This document shows positions 23,344 through 32,543 of a DNA stretch of 64,000 nt, piece by piece. Origin of the DNA: Catenulispora sp. GP43. GTDB taxonomy: Bacteria; Actinomycetota; Actinomycetes; Streptomycetales; Catenulisporaceae. A model generated the notes under the pieces. It searched no databases and had not been told where the DNA came from. It worked only from the letters and a program-made list of their open reading frames with translations. The stretch is taken from assembly GCF_041260665.1 (NCBI RefSeq), contig NZ_JBGCCT010000034.1:1-64000 (forward strand). Reading direction: 5' to 3'. Position 1 is the stretch's first letter. Every line of letters starts with the position of its first letter. The translations under genes were made by a program, and so were the position numbers.

Positions 23344-25611
23344 TCATGGTCGCCGCGCCCACGGGTAGGGGATGATTTGATTGTAATTGTGTCCACCGTC
23401 CGCCTTGCGTCCGACGTAAGCGATCTCGCCGGTGTTCTGGTCGACCAGGATGCGCACTTGGCTTGTGTAGTCACCGTCGGGGGAGAAGATCTGCGTGCCC
23501 TTCCATCGAAGAGTGCCCCGGATGCCGCCGCGGGCCTCGTAGAGGTCTGGACTACCGTTCGGCTTCAACCGGATGGGGTAGTTCGGGTCGCTTACGACGT
23601 CGTTCACCAGATCATGGATGTCGTTCGGAGTTTCGAAGTACGCCTTGGTGTCCGCGTTTCCCGCAACACGTGCGTTGATCTCGGCATCAGAATAGTTCTC
23701 GTCTGGTACCCACTCGCTGGTCGGCTTGCCCTCGCCCGGGTAGCCAGACAGGCCCAGCGGGTCAATCCATGTGAGGGGATTGGGGACGTACGCGTAGTTG
23801 TTCGGCGCCGGAGCGAGGCCCAAAGGATCCGGGGTGAGATAAGCCGCAAGCGTCGGGTCGTAGTAGCGGTGGTAGTTGTAGTGAAGCCCGTTCTCGTCGT
23901 CACGATATTGGCCAGGGAACCGCAGTGGGCAATCAATTCCGGACTGCGCTGACACGTCTATCTGTTGTCCAAAAAGGCTCGTCGTCATGTACCAGACGAC
24001 TCGTCCCTCAGCGTCGATCACCTCCGAAGGGGCTCCCGACAGGTCCGAGACGATGGCGTAGAACGCCTCATCGATTTCTGCTTGCGGTCGACTGGCGGAC
24101 CAGCTGCGTCGGCTTTGCGCTATGGGCTGCCACGAGCCGGGTTCATAGTCGAAAACCAAGGCCTCTGCGGTCTCGTCGGCGTGGTATGAGACCTGTTCGA
24201 CCAGCTGGGCTCCCTGCCAGGAGAAGACTATTCGCTTACCGGAGCTTCCGTCGGGGTTGACTTGGTACTTGCCGGAGCGGCGCCCTGAGGGGTCGTACGT
24301 GTATCGCCATATGCTGCCGTCGGGGAGGGCGACCTCGACGAGGCGGTCGTCTGCGTTCCAGACGAAACGGGTCTCGATTCGCTGGCCGGAAAGCCCTCGG
24401 CGCAGCGATCGGACTATGCGGCCGAAGCCGTCGTAGTCGTAGTGGGTGCGGCCAGCCGTCCGGACTGCGGCGTTTTCTGTCCGGCGCGAACCCGAAGAAT
24501 CGGGTGACCAGGAGGTGACGGCATCGGTGACGTTGCCGAAAGCGTCATATGTGTAGTCCTCGCGCCATGACGCTGCGCTGACGTTGCGTATTCTTCCCGA
24601 GGCGTCGGTCAGCAGGTGCCGTGTACCACGAAGGCTGTCGTCGATCTTGGTCGGCGCGCCGTCAGACTGATAGGTGTAAGACCGCTGTATCAGCGCTGTG
24701 GGTTGACTCGCCGAATCACCCGCACTCGGAGCATCGGCTGCCAATACATTCTGTTCGATGAGCCGGCCGACTTGGTCGTACCGCTGCTCCAGGCGGATGT
24801 CCTCATTGAACACCCGGCTGATTTCCCGCCTGGCGACGTCACGTCGGAACTCGAGGCGGCCGGCGCTCGTTCGCAGCTCGGCCGCGAATCCGGCAGCGTC
24901 ATACGACCAGTGTGTCTCTGATCCGTTCGGCGTCCGTCTGCCAACAAGGTTCCCGGCTTCGTCCAAGGCGTATTCGATGGTGCGGCCGTCGACTGTTTCG
25001 GCGATGGTTCGTCCCGCGCCGTCTCGCTGGTAGGACAGCGAACTGGACGGCGAGGTGGAGGAAGCAAGCCGCCCCATGGGGTCGAGTTCATAGCGGTATT
25101 CGCCGTCATCGGTTATTCGGCGCACGACCCGGCCCATAGCGTCACGAGAGAGTTCAGTGCGACGCCCGGCTGCGGTGATGCCGACGAGTTGGCCAGTCAA
25201 GTCCAGGTCGTAGTGTCGCGTGCGACCTGAGAAGTCGCTCTCCGACTCCAGGCGAGAGGCGGCATCGTACGCATACGTCCAACTCGCGCCAGACCCGTTG
25301 GTCACAGTCCTCAGGCACAACTCTGAGTCGTATCCGAAAGTGAATCGGCCCCCATCTGCCTCAACCCGCTCGGTGACCATGCCGAAAGCGCCGTATGTCC
25401 ACGAGGTAGTGGCCCCTGAAGGCGTTACGCAACTGGTCGGGTTTCCCTCGGCGTCGTAGGTCCATTCGGTGCGTGTGCCGTCTGGAGCGCTCTGCCACAG
25501 CTTCAAGCCCTCGACATTCCATGCTGTTCGGTTCACAGCTCCGGAGGGGTCGACGGTTTCGATGATCCGGCCCAACGGGTCACGGATCGCCTGTGCGGCC
25601 GCCAGCCGCAT
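23344..25611 (-). CDS. Rhs polymorphic toxin, C-terminal half after a frameshift
   Basis: A 755-codon frame. It opens in the middle of the Rhs repeat region, continues with many YD repeats (YxxxGRL.. type, for example YDAASRLESESDFSGRTRHY), reaches the Rhs core end (DPLGLAPAPNNYAYVPNPL, WIDPLGL) and then a C-terminal toxin of about 130 aa ending GHNYNQIIPYPWARRP. The toxin domain is not one I recognise. Deleting one C of 25590-25591 joins this frame smoothly to the upstream half (DAAGGRTAIRDPLG). As sequenced, the toxin is cut off from its secretion domain unless a secondary start (ATG 25611) or frameshifting is used. The immunity gene follows. Confidence 0.78.
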   Translation of the reverse strand: MRLAAAQAIRDPLGRIIETVDPSGAVNRTAWNVEGLKLWQSAPDGTRTEWTYDAEGNPTSCVTPSGATTSWTYGAFGMVTERVEADGGRFTFGYDSELCLRTVTNGSGASWTYAYDAASRLESESDFSGRTRHYDLDLTGQLVGITAAGRRTELSRDAMGRVVRRITDDGEYRYELDPMGRLASSTSPSSSLSYQRDGAGRTIAETVDGRTIEYALDEAGNLVGRRTPNGSETHWSYDAAGFAAELRTSAGRLEFRRDVARREISRVFNEDIRLEQRYDQVGRLIEQNVLAADAPSAGDSASQPTALIQRSYTYQSDGAPTKIDDSLRGTRHLLTDASGRIRNVSAASWREDYTYDAFGNVTDAVTSWSPDSSGSRRTENAAVRTAGRTHYDYDGFGRIVRSLRRGLSGQRIETRFVWNADDRLVEVALPDGSIWRYTYDPSGRRSGKYQVNPDGSSGKRIVFSWQGAQLVEQVSYHADETAEALVFDYEPGSWQPIAQSRRSWSASRPQAEIDEAFYAIVSDLSGAPSEVIDAEGRVVWYMTTSLFGQQIDVSAQSGIDCPLRFPGQYRDDENGLHYNYHRYYDPTLAAYLTPDPLGLAPAPNNYAYVPNPLTWIDPLGLSGYPGEGKPTSEWVPDENYSDAEINARVAGNADTKAYFETPNDIHDLVNDVVSDPNYPIRLKPNGSPDLYEARGGIRGTLRWKGTQIFSPDGDYTSQVRILVDQNTGEIAYVGRKADGGHNYNQIIPYPWARRP

Positions 25612-27907
25612 CGGTCACGGCGACAGGAAGACCGGCGGGATTGGTCTCGACGCTGGAGACGTTACCCAGCGGGTCGATGGCGCGACAAACGGCTCCGCTG
25701 TCGGTGTGTACGTATCGGGTTACGGCGCCTGTCGGATCGATAGCGGCGGTCTGATTGCCTCGATCGTCGTACTCGAGTCGCCAGACGGCGCCGTCCGGCA
25801 GTCGTTCCAGGACCGGCTGACCGAAGTTGTTGTACTCGATCTCGATAGTTGTGCCGTCTGGCCTCGTGACGCACGTTGCGTTGCCACGTTCATCCAACGT
25901 GAGTCGCGTCGTACGACCGAGCGCGTCGGTGCGGGCAATCAACCGATCATGAGCGTCCCATTCCTGATGAGTGGTGCTGCCCAGTGGATCGACGGTCCTC
26001 GTGATCTTGCCGTGGTCGTTGTAGTGGTACGTAGTTGTGGACCCGAGCGAGTTCGTGACGGATGTGGAGCGGCCGTCTGCGGCATAGGAGAACGACGCAG
26101 ACATGAAGCCGCCGTCTCCGATGCCGCGGGTAACCCGCCCGCGCAAGTCGTACTCGTAGGCGTAGCGGTACCCCACTCGGTTCGTCCAGGCCGTGATCCG
26201 GCCACGATCGTCGTACTCGTAGCGGTATGGCTGGCCCGACGAGTCGATGACGGCGACCAGCCGTCCGTGATCATCATATTCGTACTTCTTGATGGATATC
26301 TCGTGCGTGGTGTCCCTGCCTGCCTCAAGCAGCCGGACCGCTGTAACCCGAATTCCGCGCATGGTCGGCGTCGTCTCTATGGCCAGCCGATAACCTGCGT
26401 GCTCAAGCCCCGTCGGCGTTCCCTGGTCATCCCGCAGGACATCGATGCGGTTTCCGTTGCGATCTGTGATCGCGGTGAGATCTCGAATCGAGCCCTGATC
26501 GTCTGCGTAGTGCACTGTGGGAAAGTGCCTGACGTGTCCGGTGCTCGGATCCGTGATCAGGATCTCGTCGGTCTCACGATCCCACGCCAGCGGCCAGTTG
26601 GCCCCTCGAACAGGGGCTACCTCGTCTCCCGGTGCCGGGATCGGGTAGTGCAGGGTCTGTCCGACGTCTCCCGCGAAATGTATGCCGGCGGCGTTCACTG
26701 AAAGGCGCTGGTCGAGCGTGCTGGACCAACCGGGTCCGAACAGGCGGCCGGTAGCGTAACCAGAGGAGTAAGCGCGCCGGAGAAGAACGGGGAGGACGCC
26801 GGGAAGGATGAAATCCGTCTTGGTCGTGATCATCTGGCCTGAGACCACGTCCACCGGGTCAGCCGCCGGAGTGACCTCTGTGTGGCCACCCGCCTCGAGC
26901 GCTTCCGCGCCAACGTTCTCTTCTGCCGCGTCTTCGGCGGTACGCGCCTCGGAGCCGACGGTATCCTCAGCCTCCTTTCCGAACTTGCTGAGGACCTTGC
27001 CTCCGAGGCTGCCGAGGGCCTTGCCGCCCAGGAAAGTGGCGCCGAGCATTCCGGCGCCCATGAGCGCGTCGCCCCAGTGGCCTTGCATGCCGTCGCCAGC
27101 GATTTCCAAGCCGGTCCCGGCCAGGGCGATCAGATTGTCGGCTTCGGCGAGGCCGGCGGTGACCACGTCCACGCCGGGGATCCAGGAAGTGGCCAGGGCC
27201 AGGACATCTAGGAACGGGGCAAGGTCGTTGGCGATTTCGGCGATCTTCCCGCCCCACTCGGACAAGGCCTCGCCGACGTGCTCCCACCAGTGCTTGTTGT
27301 GGATGCCGTCCGACTGCGCGTGATGCAGGGCCTGCGCGCATTCCTTGGCTGCGGCGATACGGTCGTCATAAGCCTGCTTGGCCTGCGCGGTGAGGGCGGC
27401 CAGCTTGCCTTTGGCGGCGTCCAGGTTCTTCTGCGCGGCGTCATGCGCGGTCTGGGCGTCCGTGACCGCTTGGGGGTTCGGCGCTGCGGTTTGGTTCTGC
27501 TGCGCCGTCTTCAGATCGGTTGCGGCGTTGTTCGCTGTCGTGGTGGCACGTTGCAGATCCGCATGCGCGTCCTGAGCTTGGCGCAACGCTGCGTCGGCCT
27601 TCGATTGCGCAGCCTGCAGCTTGGGCGCGTATGCGGACAACGCATCGGAGGCTTCGCTGTACGACGTATACAGCTTCTGCAGGCGCCCCGGCAGGGGCCC
27701 AAAGCTTGATTTGAACGCATCAGCGGTCTGTCCCACCCACTGCAGCGCCGTGGCGTCTCCGCCGAAGGAGTTCAGGCTGTGATACGCCGACTCCACGTCG
27801 TGGGCGAAATCACCGAACTCCTTGGCCAGAGCCTGAACCGACTCCACCACGCCGGGTGTCGGATCCCCGTCCAACCCCAATATGTCCCAACCAGACGGAC
27901 GCACCAT
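25580..27907 (-). CDS. Rhs polymorphic toxin, N-terminal half with WXG-like and DUF6531 domains
   Basis: A 775-codon frame from ATG 27907, which has GGAGGGG 7 nt upstream. The N-terminus (about 10-130) is helical with a WVGQTADAF turn, resembling the WXG/T7SS-type domains of actinobacterial toxins. A coiled-coil Ala/Gln region (about 80-190) follows, then hydrophobic/Gly-rich helices (about 215-300). Next come the DUF6531 segment (DPVDVVSGQMITTKTDFILP) and YD repeats. The frame ends after TDAAGGRTGDP because of one extra base at 25590-25591. Without it the full toxin would have about 1,520 aa, normal for this family. Export by a type VII or similar route is likely. Confidence 0.8.
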   Translation of the reverse strand: MVRPSGWDILGLDGDPTPGVVESVQALAKEFGDFAHDVESAYHSLNSFGGDATALQWVGQTADAFKSSFGPLPGRLQKLYTSYSEASDALSAYAPKLQAAQSKADAALRQAQDAHADLQRATTTANNAATDLKTAQQNQTAAPNPQAVTDAQTAHDAAQKNLDAAKGKLAALTAQAKQAYDDRIAAAKECAQALHHAQSDGIHNKHWWEHVGEALSEWGGKIAEIANDLAPFLDVLALATSWIPGVDVVTAGLAEADNLIALAGTGLEIAGDGMQGHWGDALMGAGMLGATFLGGKALGSLGGKVLSKFGKEAEDTVGSEARTAEDAAEENVGAEALEAGGHTEVTPAADPVDVVSGQMITTKTDFILPGVLPVLLRRAYSSGYATGRLFGPGWSSTLDQRLSVNAAGIHFAGDVGQTLHYPIPAPGDEVAPVRGANWPLAWDRETDEILITDPSTGHVRHFPTVHYADDQGSIRDLTAITDRNGNRIDVLRDDQGTPTGLEHAGYRLAIETTPTMRGIRVTAVRLLEAGRDTTHEISIKKYEYDDHGRLVAVIDSSGQPYRYEYDDRGRITAWTNRVGYRYAYEYDLRGRVTRGIGDGGFMSASFSYAADGRSTSVTNSLGSTTTYHYNDHGKITRTVDPLGSTTHQEWDAHDRLIARTDALGRTTRLTLDERGNATCVTRPDGTTIEIEYNNFGQPVLERLPDGAVWRLEYDDRGNQTAAIDPTGAVTRYVHTDSGAVCRAIDPLGNVSSVETNPAGLPVAVTDAAGGRTGDP

Positions 27908-28168
27908 CGGCCAGCCCCTCCCCCGTGTCTGAACTCTGGTTACGAGCATAGGCGGCCGGCAGGGAGGGTGGCACCCTACCGCAGAGGCCTGCGACGGGTA
28001 CCGATCTTACAAAGTCACCCAGACAATCGGTAACCCCTGCGGATGAGTCGACTACTCACCGTCTCGGTACGCCGTGTGTCGTCACGCCCCCAGCAGGGGA
28101 GAAGTCGTCTCCCTCTTGATCGCCAGTGACCTGGCTACATAAGGCCGCGCTGGTGAGCGGCAGATCGA

Positions 28169-28174
28169 TAGGAT
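28169..28174 (+). promoter_or_regulatory. -10 element (TAGGAT) near a leaderless start
   Basis: A TAnnnT hexamer lies 5 nt before the ATG at 28180 with no clear ribosome site, suggesting a leaderless transcript. Confidence 0.4.
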
Positions 28175-28179
28175 GGCGT

Positions 28180-28767
28180 ATGCGGTCTGCCGAGGAGATA
28201 CGCGAACATCTGATCGTGACGCTGAACAGCATGTTTAGGCGTCCGGGCATGTACGGCGGCTGGCTGGCCGCTCACACCGTGATCAACATGCTGGAGTACG
28301 TTGACGGCGTAGACGAAGGCCGTATCAGCGTCGTCGACGGCAATGCCCGAGCGCCGGAGCGTTTCGTGGATAGACGGCTGCCAGACCCGCGCGCCGACAT
28401 CTATCACTCGCTTTTTCTGCCACGGCTTCACCAGCGCGGTTGGTTCCGGCCTGACAGGTTGCTGACGCCTGCGGAACATGCGGCACTCGTCGAAGCCCTG
28501 GATCTGTGGATCGGCGAGGTCCGCAGTCAATCAGATGTCATCGAATCCTTCGGAACCCCCTCGTGGGCGCACGGCGGGTGGCAAGGCTCGCCGCGGGTCA
28601 TGGTCTACGCTACTGCGGACGCAACGCAGCCAATGGTTTACTTCGTCGCTGCGGAAGACGAAGTCATCGTGGCCGCCTGGGCTGCCGAGAACTTGTTCCC
28701 CATCGGACTGAACGTGACCACACGCGGTAAGGAGCTGCTTGCGGATCGCCGACCAGTCGCCAGTTGA
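28180..28767 (+). CDS. Hypothetical protein (195 aa)
   Basis: From the ATG at 28180 the protein begins MRSAEEIREHLIVTLNSMFR followed by RPGMYGG, a pattern I associate with small unclassified actinomycete proteins found near toxin loci. Further segments are ALVEALDLWIGEVRSQ and VMVYATADATQPMVYFVAAE. It has no signal peptide or membrane helix. It lies beside the Rhs toxin in divergent orientation and could be an additional immunity-type protein, but nothing in the sequence proves this. Confidence 0.6.
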   Translation: MRSAEEIREHLIVTLNSMFRRPGMYGGWLAAHTVINMLEYVDGVDEGRISVVDGNARAPERFVDRRLPDPRADIYHSLFLPRLHQRGWFRPDRLLTPAEHAALVEALDLWIGEVRSQSDVIESFGTPSWAHGGWQGSPRVMVYATADATQPMVYFVAAEDEVIVAAWAAENLFPIGLNVTTRGKELLADRRPVAS

Positions 28768-28787
28768 GGGCGGGGCCGCCTCAGCCC

Positions 28788-29603
28788 CTACCTAAGCGGC
28801 TTACCCATGGATCGTCGGCGGTCGGCGACCTCGTGGACATAGCGCTCCCACTCGCCAAGGAAGTCGTCAGGCGCTGCCAGCCCGTCGCAGCGAGCCAGCT
28901 CGCCGACCCAGTTACGCGTCATCCGCGAGTAGGTGTGTCCACGTGAGGTGCGAAGCCACACACTTGCTGCTTCACGGCTTTCGCCGTCGAGTACCAGGTT
29001 GAACTGATACAGGCGTTGGGAGCACAGGCGGGAGTCCCGGATCAGGGTCGACTGGGCTTTGCGACAGCATCGCAGCTCCCACCGGATGCCAGAGGGTGAT
29101 CGGCGCGCTTCGGCGGGTTCGGCATTGCTGAACGACGCCAGCGGGTGGGCCGACGGTGGGACGAGCGGTTTGTCGGGGTCCGGTTTGTCGAGCCAGACTC
29201 CCTGGGCGATGGCTTCGACGAAGTGGTCGTAGAAGCTGAACAGGTAGTGCTGATGGGTATCCAGCAGCGGGGTTCGGTAGTGATGGTTCTCGTAGTTATG
29301 GCGTTCGGCGAGCCATGCCGAACTGGAGACTTCGAAGACCCAGTCTCTGACCTTCGCCCGCGCTGCGAGTGGAACGGCCCGCGGATATGGCAGGTGTTCC
29401 CCGCGTGATCCACGGACGGCATCGAGCCCTTCAAACGTCACCCGCCCCAGGCCGCGTTCGTCATCGGCCAGAGGAAAATAGATGGCGTTCGGCGGGTAGT
29501 CCTTGTCGTCGGGGAACAGTGGCAAATGACCGAACGTCAGCCGCGGGGACAGCACCGAATCGGCCTGTATCGGAACCGCGAGCGGATGGGCTGTCGGGGA
29601 CAT
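28788..29603 (-). CDS. Hypothetical protein (271 aa)
   Basis: No domain recognised. The protein is rich in aromatic residues and His (YENHHYRTPLLDTHQHYLFS, FYDHFVEAIAQGVWLDKP) and contains several Cys near 177-193. It has no signal peptide. A TACCCT hexamer (29611-29616, minus strand) lies 7 nt before the ATG, so the mRNA may be leaderless. It is convergent with the 195-aa gene 20 bp away. Confidence 0.6.
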   Translation of the reverse strand: MSPTAHPLAVPIQADSVLSPRLTFGHLPLFPDDKDYPPNAIYFPLADDERGLGRVTFEGLDAVRGSRGEHLPYPRAVPLAARAKVRDWVFEVSSSAWLAERHNYENHHYRTPLLDTHQHYLFSFYDHFVEAIAQGVWLDKPDPDKPLVPPSAHPLASFSNAEPAEARRSPSGIRWELRCCRKAQSTLIRDSRLCSQRLYQFNLVLDGESREAASVWLRTSRGHTYSRMTRNWVGELARCDGLAAPDDFLGEWERYVHEVADRRRSMGKPLR

Positions 29604-29610
29604 GCACGGA

Positions 29611-29616
29611 AGGGTA
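29611..29616 (-). promoter_or_regulatory. -10 element (TACCCT) near a leaderless start
   Basis: A TAnnnT hexamer on the minus strand, 7 nt before the ATG at 29603; no ribosome site. Confidence 0.4.
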
Positions 29617-29826
29617 CGTCAGCACGTCGTGTGGGCTCACGGCGGTTTTTCCGCTGTATGTTGAGCCTCGGTAAGGAAAGCGAGGGCGATGCCGCTCAAC
29701 CAGTAGTCGAATCGACTGTGCCGATCTGGCTGAGAATGGATCGTGGAGGCCGGACTTCGCCGAAGAACCCGACGAGCAAGCCGCCGGGAGTCGGGGAAGG
29801 ACGCCCGCGGGCCATGCGGCACGACA

Positions 29827-29832
29827 TAGACT
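29827..29832 (+). promoter_or_regulatory. -10 element (TAGACT) near a leaderless start
   Basis: A TAnnnT hexamer 7 nt before the GTG at 29840; no ribosome site. Confidence 0.4.
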
Positions 29833-29839
29833 CCGCGTT

Positions 29840-30925
29840 GTGTCCGTGGAACCGCTCGATCTAGTAGCTGAAGACGAGGCGGTACGCCTTGCCGGCGCTG
29901 GTGCGGCCACCCATCACGGGCCGGGGGTAGTGGTCGTGCTCGGCGGAGACGCCGTCGTCATCGTGGCAGATCCGCAGGATGGCCTGGAATCAAGCGGGAT
30001 GCGGAGCCGAAGGGACTTCCGACTTCACGGCCCGTTCCCATACGAGGTGGGTGTCCGGTTCTTCGGTCATCCGCCGACTTCGCCGCACTGGACCTGGGCG
30101 CAGCGTCGCGAAGTTCGCCCATTTCACCTGTTCACGCGCCTGCCCGAGGGCTGCCTGTATCTGGGAGTCGGCAAGCCGTTTCGTGGCGGCTTCGATGAGC
30201 ATGCGCTTCACAGTGCCGATCTGAGGATTGCGCCTGAGCTGAGCCTTGAGGTGTTGGACCGGGTGTTGCCACCGACGCAGCCTGGCGAGTTGCCGGGGCT
30301 GGAGTGGCTTGGCCTGGTCTCCGATGCGCCGATACTGGCATTGGAGTCGTTCGTCATTGCTTGGATTCCGCAGGACGGCAGTTCTCCCGAGGCCTGCAAA
30401 CTTGATGGCGTGCCGGCGGCGCTGGTCGAGTACTACCGCCTGGCCCAGACACGGCCAGCTTTGATGGGCGTGCAGAATCGACTGCTTCCCGCGGCGAAGT
30501 GGACCGCCGGACGAGACGTCGGGATGGTGGAGTTCGCCCACGAGAACCAGGGCGGCCACCTGTGGCTGATGGATCCGTCCGAGGCCGATCCGACGGTGTG
30601 GATCGACGACTTTGGTCACAGCTGGGACATGATGCCTGAGCGGGAACCGCTTAGCAGCTTCCTGCTGCAGTTCGCGTTATTCGAGACGATGATGAACGCG
30701 CCCCACACGGTATTCAGCCAGCAGATGGAGACCACACAAGCCCGGGGGCTGACGATCTCGTTGACACCTGTTCCATTGCGCCCATGGCGGTGGCCTGCTG
30801 ATCCGAGCCGCCTGTTCGTTGCGCCTGGACTGATCGCGCAGGTGGTCGACACCGGCGATGGAATGTGCGAGTTCTGGGCCGGCGCGCTCCATCGCAGTGT
30901 TCTACGCTCGCTCGGATTCTCCTAG
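29840..30925 (+). CDS. Hypothetical protein (361 aa)
   Basis: Starts at GTG 29840 without a ribosome site but with a -10 hexamer 7 nt upstream. No domain is recognised. Segments include VVVVLGGDAVVIVADPQD near 34-52, RLPEGCLYLGVGKPFRGGFD near 98, and NQGGHLWLMDPSEADPTVWI near 235, the last resembling SMI1/KNR4-like or immunity-type strands. It has no signal peptide. It converges on the gene at 31006-31584. Confidence 0.6.
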   Translation: MSVEPLDLVAEDEAVRLAGAGAATHHGPGVVVVLGGDAVVIVADPQDGLESSGMRSRRDFRLHGPFPYEVGVRFFGHPPTSPHWTWAQRREVRPFHLFTRLPEGCLYLGVGKPFRGGFDEHALHSADLRIAPELSLEVLDRVLPPTQPGELPGLEWLGLVSDAPILALESFVIAWIPQDGSSPEACKLDGVPAALVEYYRLAQTRPALMGVQNRLLPAAKWTAGRDVGMVEFAHENQGGHLWLMDPSEADPTVWIDDFGHSWDMMPEREPLSSFLLQFALFETMMNAPHTVFSQQMETTQARGLTISLTPVPLRPWRWPADPSRLFVAPGLIAQVVDTGDGMCEFWAGALHRSVLRSLGFS

Positions 30926-31005
30926 CACTGTGGTCGTGCTGACCGACCATGGCGAGCCCGAGGCATCTCGCGTCCGCGTCCGACAGAGCAAACTTCCCGG
31001 CGGAT

Positions 31006-31584
31006 TCAGCCTACGCCGATCATCGGAGCCGACTCCTTGTGAGCGTGCCCGGTCACAGACCGCAGCATCCACGGACGTACGGCGCCATGCTGCCCCTCGC
31101 GGTAATCGAATCCGAGCTGCAAGTAGTAGTCCTGCGCGAGCCTTCGGTTGCCGGCGCGGAGACGTAGCGCGGTCCCGGTTACATCAGCCGCGGACAAGAC
31201 GGCGGCGATGACGGGAAGTCCGTGGCCCTGCCCGGTCGGCCAGGCCCAGAAACTGGAGATCTGCCAGCACCAGCCAAGCTTGTCGTGTTCGCGGTGAAGA
31301 AGCAGCCCTGCGCGACCATCGGCGGCAATCACCGCGATGTACTTGACCAGGCGGCGTTCCAGTAGCAGTGCCGGGTAGCCCAGCGGGACCCACAGCACGA
31401 CCTGGAGCAGGTTTTGGGCGGCGGACCCACTGCGGACGAAGCGGACCGGGGTGGTGACTGCGCTGGCCCAGCGCCGCAGAAGGACCCTTTGGCCGCATGG
31501 TCCGATCCGGATCCCGTCCACTCCGGCAAGCGCTGCCAAGAACTCACTCTCAAGCGCACGAACACGCGCGGTTCTCGTCACCAT
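31006..31584 (-). CDS. Hypothetical protein, possibly GNAT-like acetyltransferase
   Basis: A 192-aa protein. The C-terminal section (ALRLRAGNRRLAQDYYLQLG, then FDYREG) resembles the last motif of GNAT enzymes (aN..a..fY..lGF). The expected acetyl-CoA loop is not clear, although AWPTGQGHGLPVIAAVL might serve. ATG 31584 and GTG 31581 are both possible starts; a TAGCGT hexamer (31589-31594) sits 7 nt before the GTG. The GNAT call is tentative. Confidence 0.45.
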   Translation of the reverse strand: MVTRTARVRALESEFLAALAGVDGIRIGPCGQRVLLRRWASAVTTPVRFVRSGSAAQNLLQVVLWVPLGYPALLLERRLVKYIAVIAADGRAGLLLHREHDKLGWCWQISSFWAWPTGQGHGLPVIAAVLSAADVTGTALRLRAGNRRLAQDYYLQLGFDYREGQHGAVRPWMLRSVTGHAHKESAPMIGVG

Positions 31585-31876
31585 CCGAACGCTACGACCT
31601 GGCGCTCCGCTTGCGCGGGAGCGACGCGACCAAGCCCAGAAGCTTCACTCCCCGTGGGTGACGAGTCAAGAGCCTGTCACCTGAAACGGTCGATCTTCGG
31701 CTGATCCGCTGCAAACGCATTGAAAAGCCTGGACAAAGCAATGTGGGTCGAGCGGTGCTTGATGTGCCGCACGACGGCGGCGGGTGGTTCTACTCCCCAC
31801 CGGACACCGTCGACCGCCGTGCGGCCCGCGCCCAACGTGGACACATCTCGCTCTCACGATCGGAGGACCCCTACCT

Positions 31877-32515
31877 ATGTCCGAAAGGATCAAGCTCACC
31901 GCCGGCCAGCGTGCGGTGCTGGCGACGCTCGTCGAATACCCGCAGACAACGGTCATCGCACTCGCCGAAGCGGCGTGCGTCGGCAAGTCCAGCGCTGCGG
32001 CCGCGCTGCGACTGTTGGAACAACATGGGCTTGCTGCACGCACTGTCCATCCGCCGGAAGACGGCAAGCCGCGTCCGGCGGACTTCTGGTCCGCGACGCG
32101 TGAAGCTGGAACGGCGCTCATCGCGCTCGACGCTCCCGAGACACGCGATCCCGACGTTGAACGCCCGCATCTTGGCCAGCTGGATGGCGACGGGTCATCT
32201 TCCAACGCGGTCGACGCGCTGCGTAACGAACCGGCAGCTGCAACGACGTCGGAATCTGCACCCATCGGGGCGGTCGAGAGCGCCGATCCTGGCCCGATGG
32301 CCGCGCGGTTGGGCAAGGGAGCCCTGCGTGAGGCCGTCCTTCAGTACCTGCAAGACCACCCCGAAGCCACGTTCACCCCGACCGCCCTATCAAAGGTGCT
32401 TGTTAAGAGCAGTGGGGCGATCTCGAACGCGCTCGACGTCCTGGTGGCCAAGTCGGAGGCCGTCATGGTGTGCGAGAAGCCTCGCACCTTCCGTGCTGCC
32501 GGACCCGCCGCCTGA
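31877..32515 (+). CDS. Winged-helix (MarR-like) DNA-binding protein with two HTH regions
   Basis: A 212-aa protein from ATG 31877, with GGAGG 10 nt upstream. The N-terminal winged helix (about 1-75) includes VIALAEAACVGKSSAAAALR and LEQHGLAARTVHPP. A C-terminal HTH (about 150-205) includes FTPTALSKVLVKSSGAISNA. A low-complexity linker joins them. Such proteins occur on actinomycete mobile elements as regulators. It lies 28 bp before the anti-sigma-type kinase gene and is probably co-transcribed with it. Confidence 0.65.
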   Translation: MSERIKLTAGQRAVLATLVEYPQTTVIALAEAACVGKSSAAAALRLLEQHGLAARTVHPPEDGKPRPADFWSATREAGTALIALDAPETRDPDVERPHLGQLDGDGSSSNAVDALRNEPAAATTSESAPIGAVESADPGPMAARLGKGALREAVLQYLQDHPEATFTPTALSKVLVKSSGAISNALDVLVAKSEAVMVCEKPRTFRAAGPAA

Positions 32516-32543
32516 ACCAGAGCGCACCTATGGGAGGTCCACC

